Assembly: GCA_903905065.1 (NCBI GenBank) | Contig: CAIVEW010000039.1 | Span: 62,001-126,000, forward strand | Length of the DNA: 64,000 nt | Origin: an uncultured Bacteroidota bacterium | GTDB taxonomy: Bacteria; Bacteroidota; Bacteroidia; Chitinophagales; Chitinophagaceae | Direction of reading: 5' to 3' | Shown here: positions 16,693 to 25,317 of the stretch, in pieces | Layout of the letters: every line of letters starts with the position of its first letter | Position numbering within the stretch: the first letter of the stretch is position 1 | Made by a program: the position numbers and the translations under genes | The notes under the pieces: generated by a model | The model's database searches: none | The model's input: the letters and a program-made list of their open reading frames with translations, nothing else | Told to the model about the DNA's origin: nothing

Positions 16693-17991
16693 ATGCCACG
16701 AAAAAAGAAAAAGAAATTATTGATTAGTTCGTCATTAAAACCAACAATTGATATATCCAAAGCATTAGAATTTAAAAAACACTTAATTGCTTATGGATAT
16801 AAAAAGCCTGCATTGGATTTTCTTTTGTATCAGGCAGCAAATGAAACGTTGGGATTTACTAGTCTAGTATCAAAAGATGATTTTAATTTTGGAGGTGTTA
16901 AGCATCAAAAAACGTTCAGCAAATCTGTGATGGGCAGTATAAAACATTCTGCACCAGCAAAAGAAGATGAAGGAAAAAGTATATCATATGGTTCCTACAA
17001 AAGTATAGATGATTTTATTGAACATTGGGAAAAGCAAGCACATCTTGGAGAAATGATACATGACAACAAGATTGGCCCACCAATTCAAGCCGATAATTTG
17101 AAAGAATATGTACATAGATTAGCTCTTAATCATTATTTCCAGACAACAGAAGAATTTTATTATTCATTAATGCTGGGTTCCTATCATAAATTATTGAAAG
17201 CAGGAATATTAGATGACCAACCAGCAGATCTGAAAAGCAAGTTTATTCCGGCAATATCAATTCCCAACATAAATTTTGCCGATGATCTTCGGATACCGGC
17301 ACTTACTATTGACACAGCAAAAAATATACAGACGTCAGTAAAAAAAATCCGCAGTAATAACAGCCCTTTATATCCTGCGAAATGGAAATTCGATGAAAAT
17401 AGCCGGGATAACGACAGTTCCATAATAGAGCGCAATAAAGAGCTTTTCGACCTTTTTAAAGTGGATCAGTATGGGCAGCCGTCTTTAAGAAATAGCAATG
17501 AGCAAATTAAAAATCCTGTCCTGGGCTATCCTGCCCTAAAAGATAATTGGATAAATCCGGAATCGCTACAGCTCCTTTCAAATGCTTTGCCAATACCTGG
17601 CGCCAGCGGTATAGGATTAGCGCAAAGCCAAGCAGCGCTTGATGCGGGTACGCTCTTTAATACAGATGAAATAAGCGGCGCGGATATGGACGGGAAATAC
17701 AGACCGCCGGGGAATTGGGGCGGCGATGTTTTTGGAGATGGGAACAACGATACGGGCATATCAACTGGAAGCTTTGCCAACCAAAATGATGAAACCGGAA
17801 GCAATATTCAAGCTGATGATCTAAGCGCTGCAGGAAGTAACCAAGGGCGAACAGTAAACATAAATCTCAACACGCCGCTGATCGGAAATTTTACAATAAA
17901 TACAAATGAGGGCAGGGGCGGAATAGCTGATCTGAGGTCAAACGTAGAGGATGCGCTGCTTGAAATTCTTAACAGTGCAAATGCAGCTTAG
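16693..17991 (+). CDS. Glucosaminidase-like tail effector with shared C-terminus
   Basis: A 432-residue protein in three parts. Residues 25-165 resemble the FlgJ/Bax-type N-acetylglucosaminidase fold: a helix with catalytic-position Glu51 in QAANETLGF, then DDFNFGGVK, then SISYGSYKSIDDFIEHW. A Ser/Asn-rich, proline-containing linker follows (about 180-380). The last 47 residues (RTVNINLNTPLIGNFTIN to ALLEILNSANA) are nearly identical in pattern to the C-terminus of the lysozyme at 18458. It has no signal peptide but has a lysine-rich start. It lies where the tape measure should be. Likely a peptidoglycan hydrolase carried by the tail, paired with 16153. Confidence 0.6.
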   Translation: MPRKKKKKLLISSSLKPTIDISKALEFKKHLIAYGYKKPALDFLLYQAANETLGFTSLVSKDDFNFGGVKHQKTFSKSVMGSIKHSAPAKEDEGKSISYGSYKSIDDFIEHWEKQAHLGEMIHDNKIGPPIQADNLKEYVHRLALNHYFQTTEEFYYSLMLGSYHKLLKAGILDDQPADLKSKFIPAISIPNINFADDLRIPALTIDTAKNIQTSVKKIRSNNSPLYPAKWKFDENSRDNDSSIIERNKELFDLFKVDQYGQPSLRNSNEQIKNPVLGYPALKDNWINPESLQLLSNALPIPGASGIGLAQSQAALDAGTLFNTDEISGADMDGKYRPPGNWGGDVFGDGNNDTGISTGSFANQNDETGSNIQADDLSAAGSNQGRTVNINLNTPLIGNFTINTNEGRGGIADLRSNVEDALLEILNSANAA

Positions 17992-18007
17992 TTGTTACAG
18001 AAAAAAA

Positions 18008-18424
18008 TTATTCATGTTTATACACAATGGTAGATAACCCCCAAGCTTTAATGTGATCCTTGAAATCCTTTTGTGTATATACTATCCGCAATCCTTGTTT
18101 CACAATGTAGCACTTTGCAAAAAGGCTGTTTGTACGTGGAGGGTAATAAGTTGGTCCCCAGAAACCGCGGCCTGCATCATGAGCAATAACATATAAATAC
18201 AAAGTGTCACCCCTGAAAACATTTTTACAATCAAGGCCAAGCTGATCGTTAACATCAAATATAGTAGTTTCCTTAATTGTCAGGATCGTGTTGGAAAGAT
18301 TCTCCTCGCAATCTACTGTTCTATACCATTTGCCTTTGAATTTATCAGGTATTGTTCCGCTGAATGAAGTCAGCACAAGAAGAGATACAATTAACAAGCA
18401 AAAAAATGAAATTCTTTTTTTCAT
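18008..18424 (-). CDS. Exported single-domain immunity-like protein
   Basis: From the ATG at 18424, 138 residues: a signal peptide (MKKRISFFCLLIVSLLVLTSFS) then one copy of the domain found twice in the 15061 lipoprotein. The shared end reads SLFAKCYIVKQGLRIVYTQKDFKDHIKAWGL. An upstream start at 18466 would overlap the neighbouring start and adds 14 residues before the signal. It is divergent from the lysozyme at 18458 with 33 bp between the starts. Since the same domain also accompanies the truncated lysozyme, the domain probably tracks GH104-type enzymes and may inhibit them. Confidence 0.65.
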   Translation of the reverse strand: MKKRISFFCLLIVSLLVLTSFSGTIPDKFKGKWYRTVDCEENLSNTILTIKETTIFDVNDQLGLDCKNVFRGDTLYLYVIAHDAGRGFWGPTYYPPRTNSLFAKCYIVKQGLRIVYTQKDFKDHIKAWGLSTIVYKHE

Positions 18425-18457
18425 AAGGTAACAGATCTTTCTGCAAAATAATAGTAT

Positions 18458-19792
18458 ATGTCCCATAAAAAAAAGCCTTTACCAAAGAAGAACAATATAC
18501 CAATTAAGAACTCAGCGTATTATCAAAATCTGCTGCTGAACCCTAATATAAATGCATATCTTCTGACGATAAGAAGGGGCGAGGGCACTCTAGGTGATAA
18601 TGGCTATTATAAAACATTTGGTGGTGGTTCGATCAGCACGCTTGATGTTAGGCCGGCGCATAAGATATATAAAGCCGTACACAAGCATAAACCGAAGTCA
18701 ATGTTCGATACGGTCAAGGTTGACACACTATATTCATCAGCAGTTGGAGCATTCCAATTCCTGAATTCGGATACGCACCCATATTGGGACGAACAAGCAG
18801 ATGCATTTGGTTGGGATGATATATTGCCTGTTCACCAGGAAATCGGAGCACTACATAAAATAGACGAGCGACATGCTATACAAGATATAATGGGTGGCGA
18901 TATAGTTTCGGCCATATCTAAAACGGGTAGCGTATGGGCATCTTTACCAGGTTCCAACTATCATCAGCCAACTCAAAAGCTTAACGAGGCCCTGGCGTTT
19001 TATCAAGCCAGCGGCGGGGCTCTGAACGGAGTTGGACAGAATGTGGTCGTGCCTGCATTAGTAAATCTTACGAAAAGAACAAAACACGGCAATCCCAAAG
19101 CAGGCAACAACAATGTAAGCCGCGAACAATCACTATGGAATATACCTCAAACGGAGACTGCTGGCCAAAATTTACAGTCAAGGATTAATAGCGCTGGTAA
19201 AATAAGTGGCATAGAAAAGCCCCAAAAAGCCGCAACAAGCGGTGTCCATGGCAACAACATGGATTCAATAACGGCTATGAATAAGCGCTTCTTTGAACTG
19301 TTCGAGATGAACTACCCGGATCAATCACTACTACCAATAAAATCTGTTGAGGATAAAAAAAACAAGCTTTTCGATTGCCTGGCGATGAAAACTACATTTG
19401 CAAACCCAGGATTGCAAAACTTCCAATTATCAGCCACACCCTTACTGGACACCAGTGCCATGATCTCCAGATACTCTGAGAACTGCGTTAATGCAGGTCA
19501 AAAATTAATTCCCGTAATGCAAATCGAAAATCCCGCTTTTCGGTATGGAAATCATGATAACGTGCCAAGGTTACGGGCAAATAGTCACTATGAAGAAGAT
19601 AGCAGTGAAAATAGCTCTGCAAACCAGCACCTGGCGGGCACAAGCCGAACACTAAACATACATTTCAACACTCCTTTTATTGGAGATTTTACAATAAATG
19701 CCACCGATACAAGCAATGGTATAACAGATCTTAAATCATACGTAGAAGAAGCGCTGCTTGAGATTCTTAACAGTGCAAATGCAATACAATAA
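18458..19792 (+). CDS. Lambda-R/GH104-like lysozyme effector with shared C-terminus
   Basis: A 444-residue protein. Residues 25-175 follow the lambda R lytic transglycosylase pattern: catalytic-position Glu42 in RRGEGTLGDNGY, a VGAFQFL segment at about 96-102, then VHQEIGALHKI and SVWASLPGSNYHQ at 158-170. A linker region with low similarity to known domains follows. The final 48 residues (RTLNIHFNTPFIGDFTIN to LLEILNSANAIQ) match the glucosaminidase tail. The stop is 2 bp before the next baseplate gene. It would cleave glycan strands; the shared tail may be the part that docks to the phage tail. Partner: 18008. Confidence 0.7.
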   Translation: MSHKKKPLPKKNNIPIKNSAYYQNLLLNPNINAYLLTIRRGEGTLGDNGYYKTFGGGSISTLDVRPAHKIYKAVHKHKPKSMFDTVKVDTLYSSAVGAFQFLNSDTHPYWDEQADAFGWDDILPVHQEIGALHKIDERHAIQDIMGGDIVSAISKTGSVWASLPGSNYHQPTQKLNEALAFYQASGGALNGVGQNVVVPALVNLTKRTKHGNPKAGNNNVSREQSLWNIPQTETAGQNLQSRINSAGKISGIEKPQKAATSGVHGNNMDSITAMNKRFFELFEMNYPDQSLLPIKSVEDKKNKLFDCLAMKTTFANPGLQNFQLSATPLLDTSAMISRYSENCVNAGQKLIPVMQIENPAFRYGNHDNVPRLRANSHYEEDSSENSSANQHLAGTSRTLNIHFNTPFIGDFTINATDTSNGITDLKSYVEEALLEILNSANAIQ

Positions 19793-19794
19793 TC

Positions 19795-20463
19795 ATGGCG
19801 GAAATAACATTCAGTTTAGCGGATCTTTTTGAACAAACGTTCGGGTATAAGACCCAGGCATTTGACCCTAAGTTCAATACAGTGGTTGGGGAAAACTCAC
19901 TATCGCCGGGGAGAAAGGAAAACGGCGCGCAAGGCTCACCTTACTATTCTTCTGATGCTTTGGGCCGTGAATATCATATGCCGGTTACCATCACTTATCA
20001 GGATGCATCGCAGAGTAATGGGTTAATAACCGGAGCTGGTGGCAGTTCCGACCAGGGCAGTACCGGAGGACTCAGTAAGTGGGACCTACCCTACCCGATA
20101 ATATCTATAACCAGCAGAAAGACGATAGTGGAAACACCACTTACCGGACGCAGGGGCACGGTGAAAGAACTCATCAATATACAAGATTACGAAATCACTG
20201 TAAAGGGATTCATAATCGGCAATACCAATGAATTTCCGGAAACTGATGTAACCACATTGCGTACGATCTACGAACAAAATGTGGCACTATCTATTCAATG
20301 CCCGCTCACAGATATTTTCCTGCTACGGCCAGACAGGAGCGGCAGCGACCAGGTGGTGATCCGGGAACTATCATTTCCGGCGATAAGCGGAATAAAGAAT
20401 GTGCGGCCATACCAGCTTCGCATGGTGAGCGATGAACCTTTTAACCTGGTAACTATTTCCTGA
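19795..20463 (+). CDS. Baseplate-associated phage protein (DUF6046-like)
   Basis: A 222-residue protein. It is like the DUF6046 proteins that follow the tape measure in Bacteroidota contractile phages. It has an N-terminal helix (MAEITFSLADLFEQTFGYKTQAFDP), a segment LGREYHMPVTITYQ and a central ISITSRKTIVETPLTGRRGTVKELI-type strand pair, with IQDYEITVKGFIIG after it. It is adjacent (2 bp) to the lysozyme gene and upstream of the hub gene. It is presumably a tail-tip or baseplate wedge component; the exact role is unassigned. Confidence 0.65.
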   Translation: MAEITFSLADLFEQTFGYKTQAFDPKFNTVVGENSLSPGRKENGAQGSPYYSSDALGREYHMPVTITYQDASQSNGLITGAGGSSDQGSTGGLSKWDLPYPIISITSRKTIVETPLTGRRGTVKELINIQDYEITVKGFIIGNTNEFPETDVTTLRTIYEQNVALSIQCPLTDIFLLRPDRSGSDQVVIRELSFPAISGIKNVRPYQLRMVSDEPFNLVTIS

Positions 20464-20500
20464 AGCATTTCCAGATGACTTTTATTCACGAAAAAGAGAA

Positions 20501-21535
20501 ATGATGTTTGTTTTAAGCAGTGATATAACTATTGGCAATTTCCGGTTTGGCGGGGAGCATGAAGTGAGGATAAAACGGAGCCTGTACAGCATAGCCGATA
20601 CCGCAGTCATAAGGATCCCGTCCATTGCAAAGGTTGTTACCGGGAATAATACACAACCGGGAGTTGTCACAACCGGGAAACAGTTCAGCGATGGAGATCC
20701 CGTTATTATCAAACTGGGTTACGATGCTGACTTACAAACAGAATTCGTAGGTTTTGTGAAGCGCCGCAACGTGGATATGCCGCTAACGATAGAATGTGAG
20801 GGGTATAGCTGGTTGCTGAGAAGAAACAATCTAGACATTTTCGAAAAGTCGATAACCATAAAAGACTTGCTGCTGAAGGCTGTTGCCGGCATAGACAAGA
20901 ATTATGAAATCAAGGTGCAATGTACAGTTGATTACACGCTTGAAAATGTTTATATACCAAACGCGAGGGGTTTTGATATAATAAACAGCATCTTACAATA
21001 CACAGATGGAGCCCTGAATTGCTGCTTCATACAGCCAGATACTTTATGGTGCGGACTGGTGTTTACACCCTACGCTAACGGAAATGATGTTTTTGAATTA
21101 GGCAAGGTCAATTACAAACTGGGATACAATGTTGTAAAAAATAATACCTTAAAAGAGCGCCTTACTGAAAACGACCCCGCGAAGGTGACCTACAGTACGC
21201 GGCTCTCTACCGGCGATAAAGTATCTCAGAGTTCAGACGTTTTTACGGATTTTGTGCGTACCCACAATAAGATCCTAACCCAGGTGAAGGACGCAACGAC
21301 ATTGACTCAACTAGCAAATGAAAAAGCCTACAAATTAAATTACTCCGGCTATGAGGGAAGTATCCACGCGTTCCTTCAACCCTACGTAACGCCCGGGTAC
21401 CAAGCATACGTAACAGACGAGCAATATCCTGAAAGAAATGGCAGCTACCTGATAGAGGGTACTGAAGTGCGTTTCGGGATGAATGGAGCGCGTAGATTAG
21501 TGGAAATAGGCGTTATGGCAGGCTTCGCAAAATAA
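20501..21535 (+). CDS. Baseplate hub protein (late control D-like)
   Basis: A 344-residue protein of the gpD/gp27 hub class. It starts with a beta domain (FRFGGEHEVRIKRSLYSIADTAVIRIPS), then LGYDADLQTEFVGFVKRRNVDMPLTIECEGYSWLLRRN, with a later PGYQAYVTDEQYPERNGSYLIEGTEVRFG segment typical of the closing tower. Hub trimers sit at the centre of the baseplate and hold the spike. The start is at 20501 (ATG ATG), in the same operon as its neighbours (7 bp from the next gene). Confidence 0.75.
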   Translation: MMFVLSSDITIGNFRFGGEHEVRIKRSLYSIADTAVIRIPSIAKVVTGNNTQPGVVTTGKQFSDGDPVIIKLGYDADLQTEFVGFVKRRNVDMPLTIECEGYSWLLRRNNLDIFEKSITIKDLLLKAVAGIDKNYEIKVQCTVDYTLENVYIPNARGFDIINSILQYTDGALNCCFIQPDTLWCGLVFTPYANGNDVFELGKVNYKLGYNVVKNNTLKERLTENDPAKVTYSTRLSTGDKVSQSSDVFTDFVRTHNKILTQVKDATTLTQLANEKAYKLNYSGYEGSIHAFLQPYVTPGYQAYVTDEQYPERNGSYLIEGTEVRFGMNGARRLVEIGVMAGFAK

Positions 21536-21542
21536 TAAGAGA

Positions 21543-22103
21543 ATGAGCAGGAACACAGCAAAAATAAAAGCGGGATTAAGGGCTCTTACTGACAAGCCGT
21601 ATGAGATCATTAGCGGCACCGTGGTCGATGGTAGTGTGGACACTAGCGAATATACCTTTAGCGTACAGCCCACTGATGCCAGCCTGCCTATAGAAGGCGT
21701 GCTGCTGAGTACGATCAGCAACGGCAATGGCGCCATACTTATACCAAAGGACAACAGCAACGTGATCATCGGCACTATAGATGGGCCAGGCGCCTGGTCG
21801 CTGATCAAAGCAAATGAATTGGAAAAGGCTATTGTAACCATAGGGAACGTGCAGTATGAAATGGACGATACACAGGTGAATATTAAGAATGGTGAAGTTG
21901 TGCTCAATCTTGGCACCAGTGTATTCAAGATGAGTACAAGCAACGAGAGCTTATTTGGCATCCTGAGCGATCTTTTAAACGGCCTGGCATCGCTGGAGGT
22001 GGCCACCGTAGTCGGAGGAAGCCCTGTCACAAGCTCTGTTCCGATTAATGCAACCACTTTTGTTAATCTGCAGACTAGACTGAGCAATCTACTAAGCGCA
22101 TAA
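21543..22103 (+). CDS. Baseplate spike-type protein (gpV-like)
   Basis: A 186-residue, beta-rich protein in the position of the puncturing spike, 7 bp after the hub. It contains a short OB-like part (GTVVDGSVDTSEYTFSVQPTD, GNGAILIPKDNSNVIIGTIDGPG) and a repetitive strand region (NVQYEMDDTQVNIKNGEVVLNLG). There is no clear apical HxH iron-binding end, so the spike may be short or the tip may come from another protein. The role is inferred from order and strand pattern. Confidence 0.5.
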   Translation: MSRNTAKIKAGLRALTDKPYEIISGTVVDGSVDTSEYTFSVQPTDASLPIEGVLLSTISNGNGAILIPKDNSNVIIGTIDGPGAWSLIKANELEKAIVTIGNVQYEMDDTQVNIKNGEVVLNLGTSVFKMSTSNESLFGILSDLLNGLASLEVATVVGGSPVTSSVPINATTFVNLQTRLSNLLSA

Positions 22104-22114
22104 ATATTAAAACG

Positions 22115-22414
22115 ATGGCAAGACAAATGATGGATGTAGCATTGAGCGAGACCGAAGATATTTCAATAAGCAACGGCGACTTTGTTGCAGTGGAAAGCAC
22201 AGCTCAGCATCAACGGCAACTGATTTTGAATAACAAGGGTGATTTTAAGCAGAACCCTAATTCCTGCGTCGGAGCGTTCGACTACCTGGATGACGACACC
22301 CATGCAGACCTCATGCGCGCAATAAGCATAGAGTTCACAAAAGACGGTATGGATGTAGTCAGTGTACAATTAACGCCCGATGGAATAATTAAAACAGACG
22401 CCTATTATAAATAG
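22115..22414 (+). CDS. Baseplate wedge protein (gp25/gpW-like)
   Basis: A 99-residue protein with the size and layout of gp25/gpW-family wedge components: an opening beta segment ISISNGDFVAVESTAQHQRQLILNNKGDFKQNP and a strand end VSVQLTPDGIIKTDAYYK. It occupies the gp25 position after the spike gene. It should help connect the baseplate to the sheath. The family assignment is tentative. Confidence 0.5.
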   Translation: MARQMMDVALSETEDISISNGDFVAVESTAQHQRQLILNNKGDFKQNPNSCVGAFDYLDDDTHADLMRAISIEFTKDGMDVVSVQLTPDGIIKTDAYYK

Positions 22415-22484
22415 CAGACGCGATTTTAAAAAAGATTTACTGACCGAGGGATGAGCTGTACTCATACCTCACAATTAGTGGAAA

Positions 22485-23771
22485 ATGGCGACAACATATA
22501 CAGTAAAACCAAATCAAAGTTTGTGCGATGTTATCGTACAAGCAACAGGGTCCCTGGAAAGCGGAATGCAATTTTGCCGGGATAATAATCTGAGCATAAC
22601 CATGGTACCTGATGCCGGGATAGTATATGCGGTAAGCGATGCAGTCGTGGCATTGCAGGACAACAGTATATTGCAGCAATTTTCTCAAAATGGAGTTACG
22701 GTTGGCACGCTGGATGCAACGATCACACCGCCACCACCACATGTTTACAGCAGGGTCTTGACAATAGATCATACACAATGCGGTCACGCCGACAGTGTTT
22801 ACTTCCCCGTACTGGTAAGCGTATCTGATACTTCGCTTAAGACTATTGGAAACGGTGGGCACGTATGCAGCGGTGATGGAAGCGACATCTTATTCTTCAA
22901 AGATGCAGGAGAAGTCAGTAAGCTGAATTGGGAGATAGAACTTTACGACGGTACCGCCGGAATACTCATAGCATGGGTGCTGCTGCCGATAGTGAGTTGC
23001 ACCACCGATACCAACTTCTACATGCAATACGGCGATCCCGGTATCAGTAGCTTTGAGGGTGGTAGTGCGGGCAGTGTATGGAACAGTAATTACATAGCGG
23101 TATATCACCTCGGCAGTACGCTGACGGCAGACGCCACCGCACACGGCCAGGATTTGAACAATGTAAACTCCGTTACAAAGGTTACCGGAAAGATCGGCGA
23201 TGGCGCGCACTTCTCCTCAGCTTTATTTCAATCTCTGCTACGCGATTATGTTCCTGGTCTGCCACAGGGGCCCGCTGAACGAAGTATGACTTGTTGGTTC
23301 CAGATGGCTGCCAACCAATCTCAGGAGTTCTTCGGATATGGTGATAACCGTGGCCTTGGTTATTATAGCCGTTTTGCATTTTATTATACCGGAAGCAATG
23401 TTCTTTGTGTCGAGGTATCCGGCGCATCGTCAAGTTTCCCCTGGGTTTATGACACTAACTGGCACAAAATGACCGCTGTGCTGCCGGCAGGAGCCACCGA
23501 CTTGAACCAGGTACTCATATACTTTGATGGCGTATTGCAAACTGTGACTATGTCGCCCTCAAGCGCCATACTGCTTACCAGTAATGAACAACTGGCACTC
23601 GGGCAAATACCAACATATTATCTGGATACATTTTTCAGCGGGACACTAGATGAAGTGCGGATCATGGACAAGGGTATATCGGCGGACTGGGAAATAACTG
23701 AATACAATAACCAGAACAATCCGGGCGATATAGGCGCAAGCGGATTTATTACCTATGGTAGCGAATACTAA
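22485..23771 (+). CDS. Tail protein with LysM-like and LamG-like domains
   Basis: A 428-residue protein. Residues 1-80 match a small LysM/gpX-like domain frequent at tail proteins of Bacteroidota phages (TYTVKPNQSLCDVIVQATGSLE). Residues about 100-190 resemble DUF2341 (YFPVLVSVSDTSL to FYMQYGDPG). Residues about 195-428 form a LamG/concanavalin-like sandwich (WNSNYIAVYHLG, GKIGDGAHFSS, SMTCWFQM, FFSGTLDEVRIMDKG). LamG domains bind glycans, so this is a candidate receptor-binding protein. It is located between wedge and gpJ-like genes. Confidence 0.6.
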   Translation: MATTYTVKPNQSLCDVIVQATGSLESGMQFCRDNNLSITMVPDAGIVYAVSDAVVALQDNSILQQFSQNGVTVGTLDATITPPPPHVYSRVLTIDHTQCGHADSVYFPVLVSVSDTSLKTIGNGGHVCSGDGSDILFFKDAGEVSKLNWEIELYDGTAGILIAWVLLPIVSCTTDTNFYMQYGDPGISSFEGGSAGSVWNSNYIAVYHLGSTLTADATAHGQDLNNVNSVTKVTGKIGDGAHFSSALFQSLLRDYVPGLPQGPAERSMTCWFQMAANQSQEFFGYGDNRGLGYYSRFAFYYTGSNVLCVEVSGASSSFPWVYDTNWHKMTAVLPAGATDLNQVLIYFDGVLQTVTMSPSSAILLTSNEQLALGQIPTYYLDTFFSGTLDEVRIMDKGISADWEITEYNNQNNPGDIGASGFITYGSEY

Positions 23772-23830
23772 AAACGCTTTTCACCCGGGCAACTAAACAA
23801 ACGTTTTTTCTAAAATTTCAATGATTTTTT

Positions 23831-24661
23831 ATGGCTAGGAGTATAGCACAAATTCAGGCGGCATTGGTAGCGCAGGTGCAAAGCGACCCCACACTCGGAC
23901 CACTGCTTACCAGCACGAGTGTGGTGGCAATCTGGAACTTATGGACTTACGTAGTGGCCGTGTGCCAATGGACACTGGAGAATTTATTTGACGCGCATAA
24001 AGATGAAGTGACAGGAATTATAGCCACCCAAAAACCGCACAGCTTGCAATGGTATGTAACTATGGCAAAGGCTTTTCAATTCGGTGTTGCGCTACCTCCC
24101 GACAGCGATATGTATACAGTAGTCCCGCCCGCCGACTCAACGGTGTTGATCATAAGCAATGCTGCTGCAATCGAACTGGTCAACCTCGTCAGGATAAAAG
24201 TGGCAAAAATGGTCAGTGGGAGTTTAGCTCCATTAAGCTCGATCGAGTTGACAGCATTTACAGCCTATATGGCAAAGATAAAGGATGCAGGTGTTCGCCT
24301 GCAATGTACAAGCAGCATCGCGGATACATTTCAGCCCACAATAGCCATATATTATGACCCCCTGGTACTGAAGAACGACGGAAGCAGAATAGACGGCACA
24401 GCCACGACGCCGGTGAAGGATGCAGTTAACGCCTTTCTCGATACGCTTCCGTTCAATGGAGTATTTATTCTGAACAATTTTATCGCGGCAATGCAAGCAG
24501 TGCCCGGCGTAATAATCGCTGACGTACAAAGTGTTCAAGCCTTCTACGGGAGCGTTCCGCCCGAAGTAATAGCTGTGCAATATACCCCGGACGCTGGCTA
24601 TATGGCGCTCGATACGACTTGGTTTGGCGGACACATAAATTATGTGGCATATAGCGCTTAG
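23831..24661 (+). CDS. Baseplate J-like protein
   Basis: A 276-residue protein in the gpJ position (after the wedge and LamG genes). The start MARSIAQIQAALVAQVQSDPTLGPLL and the central ATQKPHSLQWYVTMAKAFQFG are typical of baseplate J-type proteins of Bacteroidota contractile phages. Domain 2 has FQPTIAIYYDPLVLKNDG. The wedge role (linking hub to fibres) is inferred. The gene is intact, with no repeated residues or breaks. Confidence 0.65.
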   Translation: MARSIAQIQAALVAQVQSDPTLGPLLTSTSVVAIWNLWTYVVAVCQWTLENLFDAHKDEVTGIIATQKPHSLQWYVTMAKAFQFGVALPPDSDMYTVVPPADSTVLIISNAAAIELVNLVRIKVAKMVSGSLAPLSSIELTAFTAYMAKIKDAGVRLQCTSSIADTFQPTIAIYYDPLVLKNDGSRIDGTATTPVKDAVNAFLDTLPFNGVFILNNFIAAMQAVPGVIIADVQSVQAFYGSVPPEVIAVQYTPDAGYMALDTTWFGGHINYVAYSA

Positions 24662-24707
24662 CATAGAACGCTGATCCCTTTTGATTTTTGACTTTTGAAT
24701 TTGCAAT

Positions 24708-25235
24708 ATGAGTGTATTTGATGTTGATTTTAGCAGCGCGGGATTACCGAAGTATTTAACGCCCGTTAGGCTGCGGCTTTCAAAAATGCTGGCTTGGTTG
24801 CAGGCGTTGGTGAGCCCGGTTAATTACCTGTATGGTTTGTTTGGCGCAAACCGCGCAAATGACTTGTATGATCTGTCTCACAATGGCCAGGTTTGTTATC
24901 TGCAGGCCGCACTGAATGATGTTTTTGATAACATAAGCCGACGCATATTTATTGTCGACGGGCCATATGTGGACCCCGATTTCATCTACCAGGTAATTGA
25001 AGCCAAACCCTTGCCAATAGATTTGAACAGCGAGATCGGTAGTGGTGTCATACCAGTGCCAGACCCCGTGCCGCTATACACCAGCGCGGAAACCTACTTG
25101 CTGGGGGTGCAGTTTATCGTGGTTGTGCTACACACGGTAGCTAGCTCACCCACATATGATATAAACAGGTTGCGCGCAATAGTGGACAAATATCGGTTGG
25201 CAGGCAAAAATAACTATTCCGTTATAGTTGTCTGA
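24708..25235 (+). CDS. Tail protein, gpI-like
   Basis: A 175-residue protein following the gpJ-like gene. It starts MSVFDVDFSSAGLPKYLTPVRLRLSKMLAWLQALVSPVNYLYGLF, a common opening for this class in Bacteroidota phages. It then has YDLSHNGQVCYLQAALNDVFDNISRRIFI. It ends in a short strand (KNNYSVIVV). Position and opening suggest a wedge or fibre-connecting protein. Confidence 0.55.
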   Translation: MSVFDVDFSSAGLPKYLTPVRLRLSKMLAWLQALVSPVNYLYGLFGANRANDLYDLSHNGQVCYLQAALNDVFDNISRRIFIVDGPYVDPDFIYQVIEAKPLPIDLNSEIGSGVIPVPDPVPLYTSAETYLLGVQFIVVVLHTVASSPTYDINRLRAIVDKYRLAGKNNYSVIVV

Positions 25236-25317
25236 AACCGCCGCCCTTTAAAGAGGAGCGTTTTTTGGTTAAGACATTATGCTGTAGAGTATTACCTGAA
25301 CATATAAAAACAATTTC

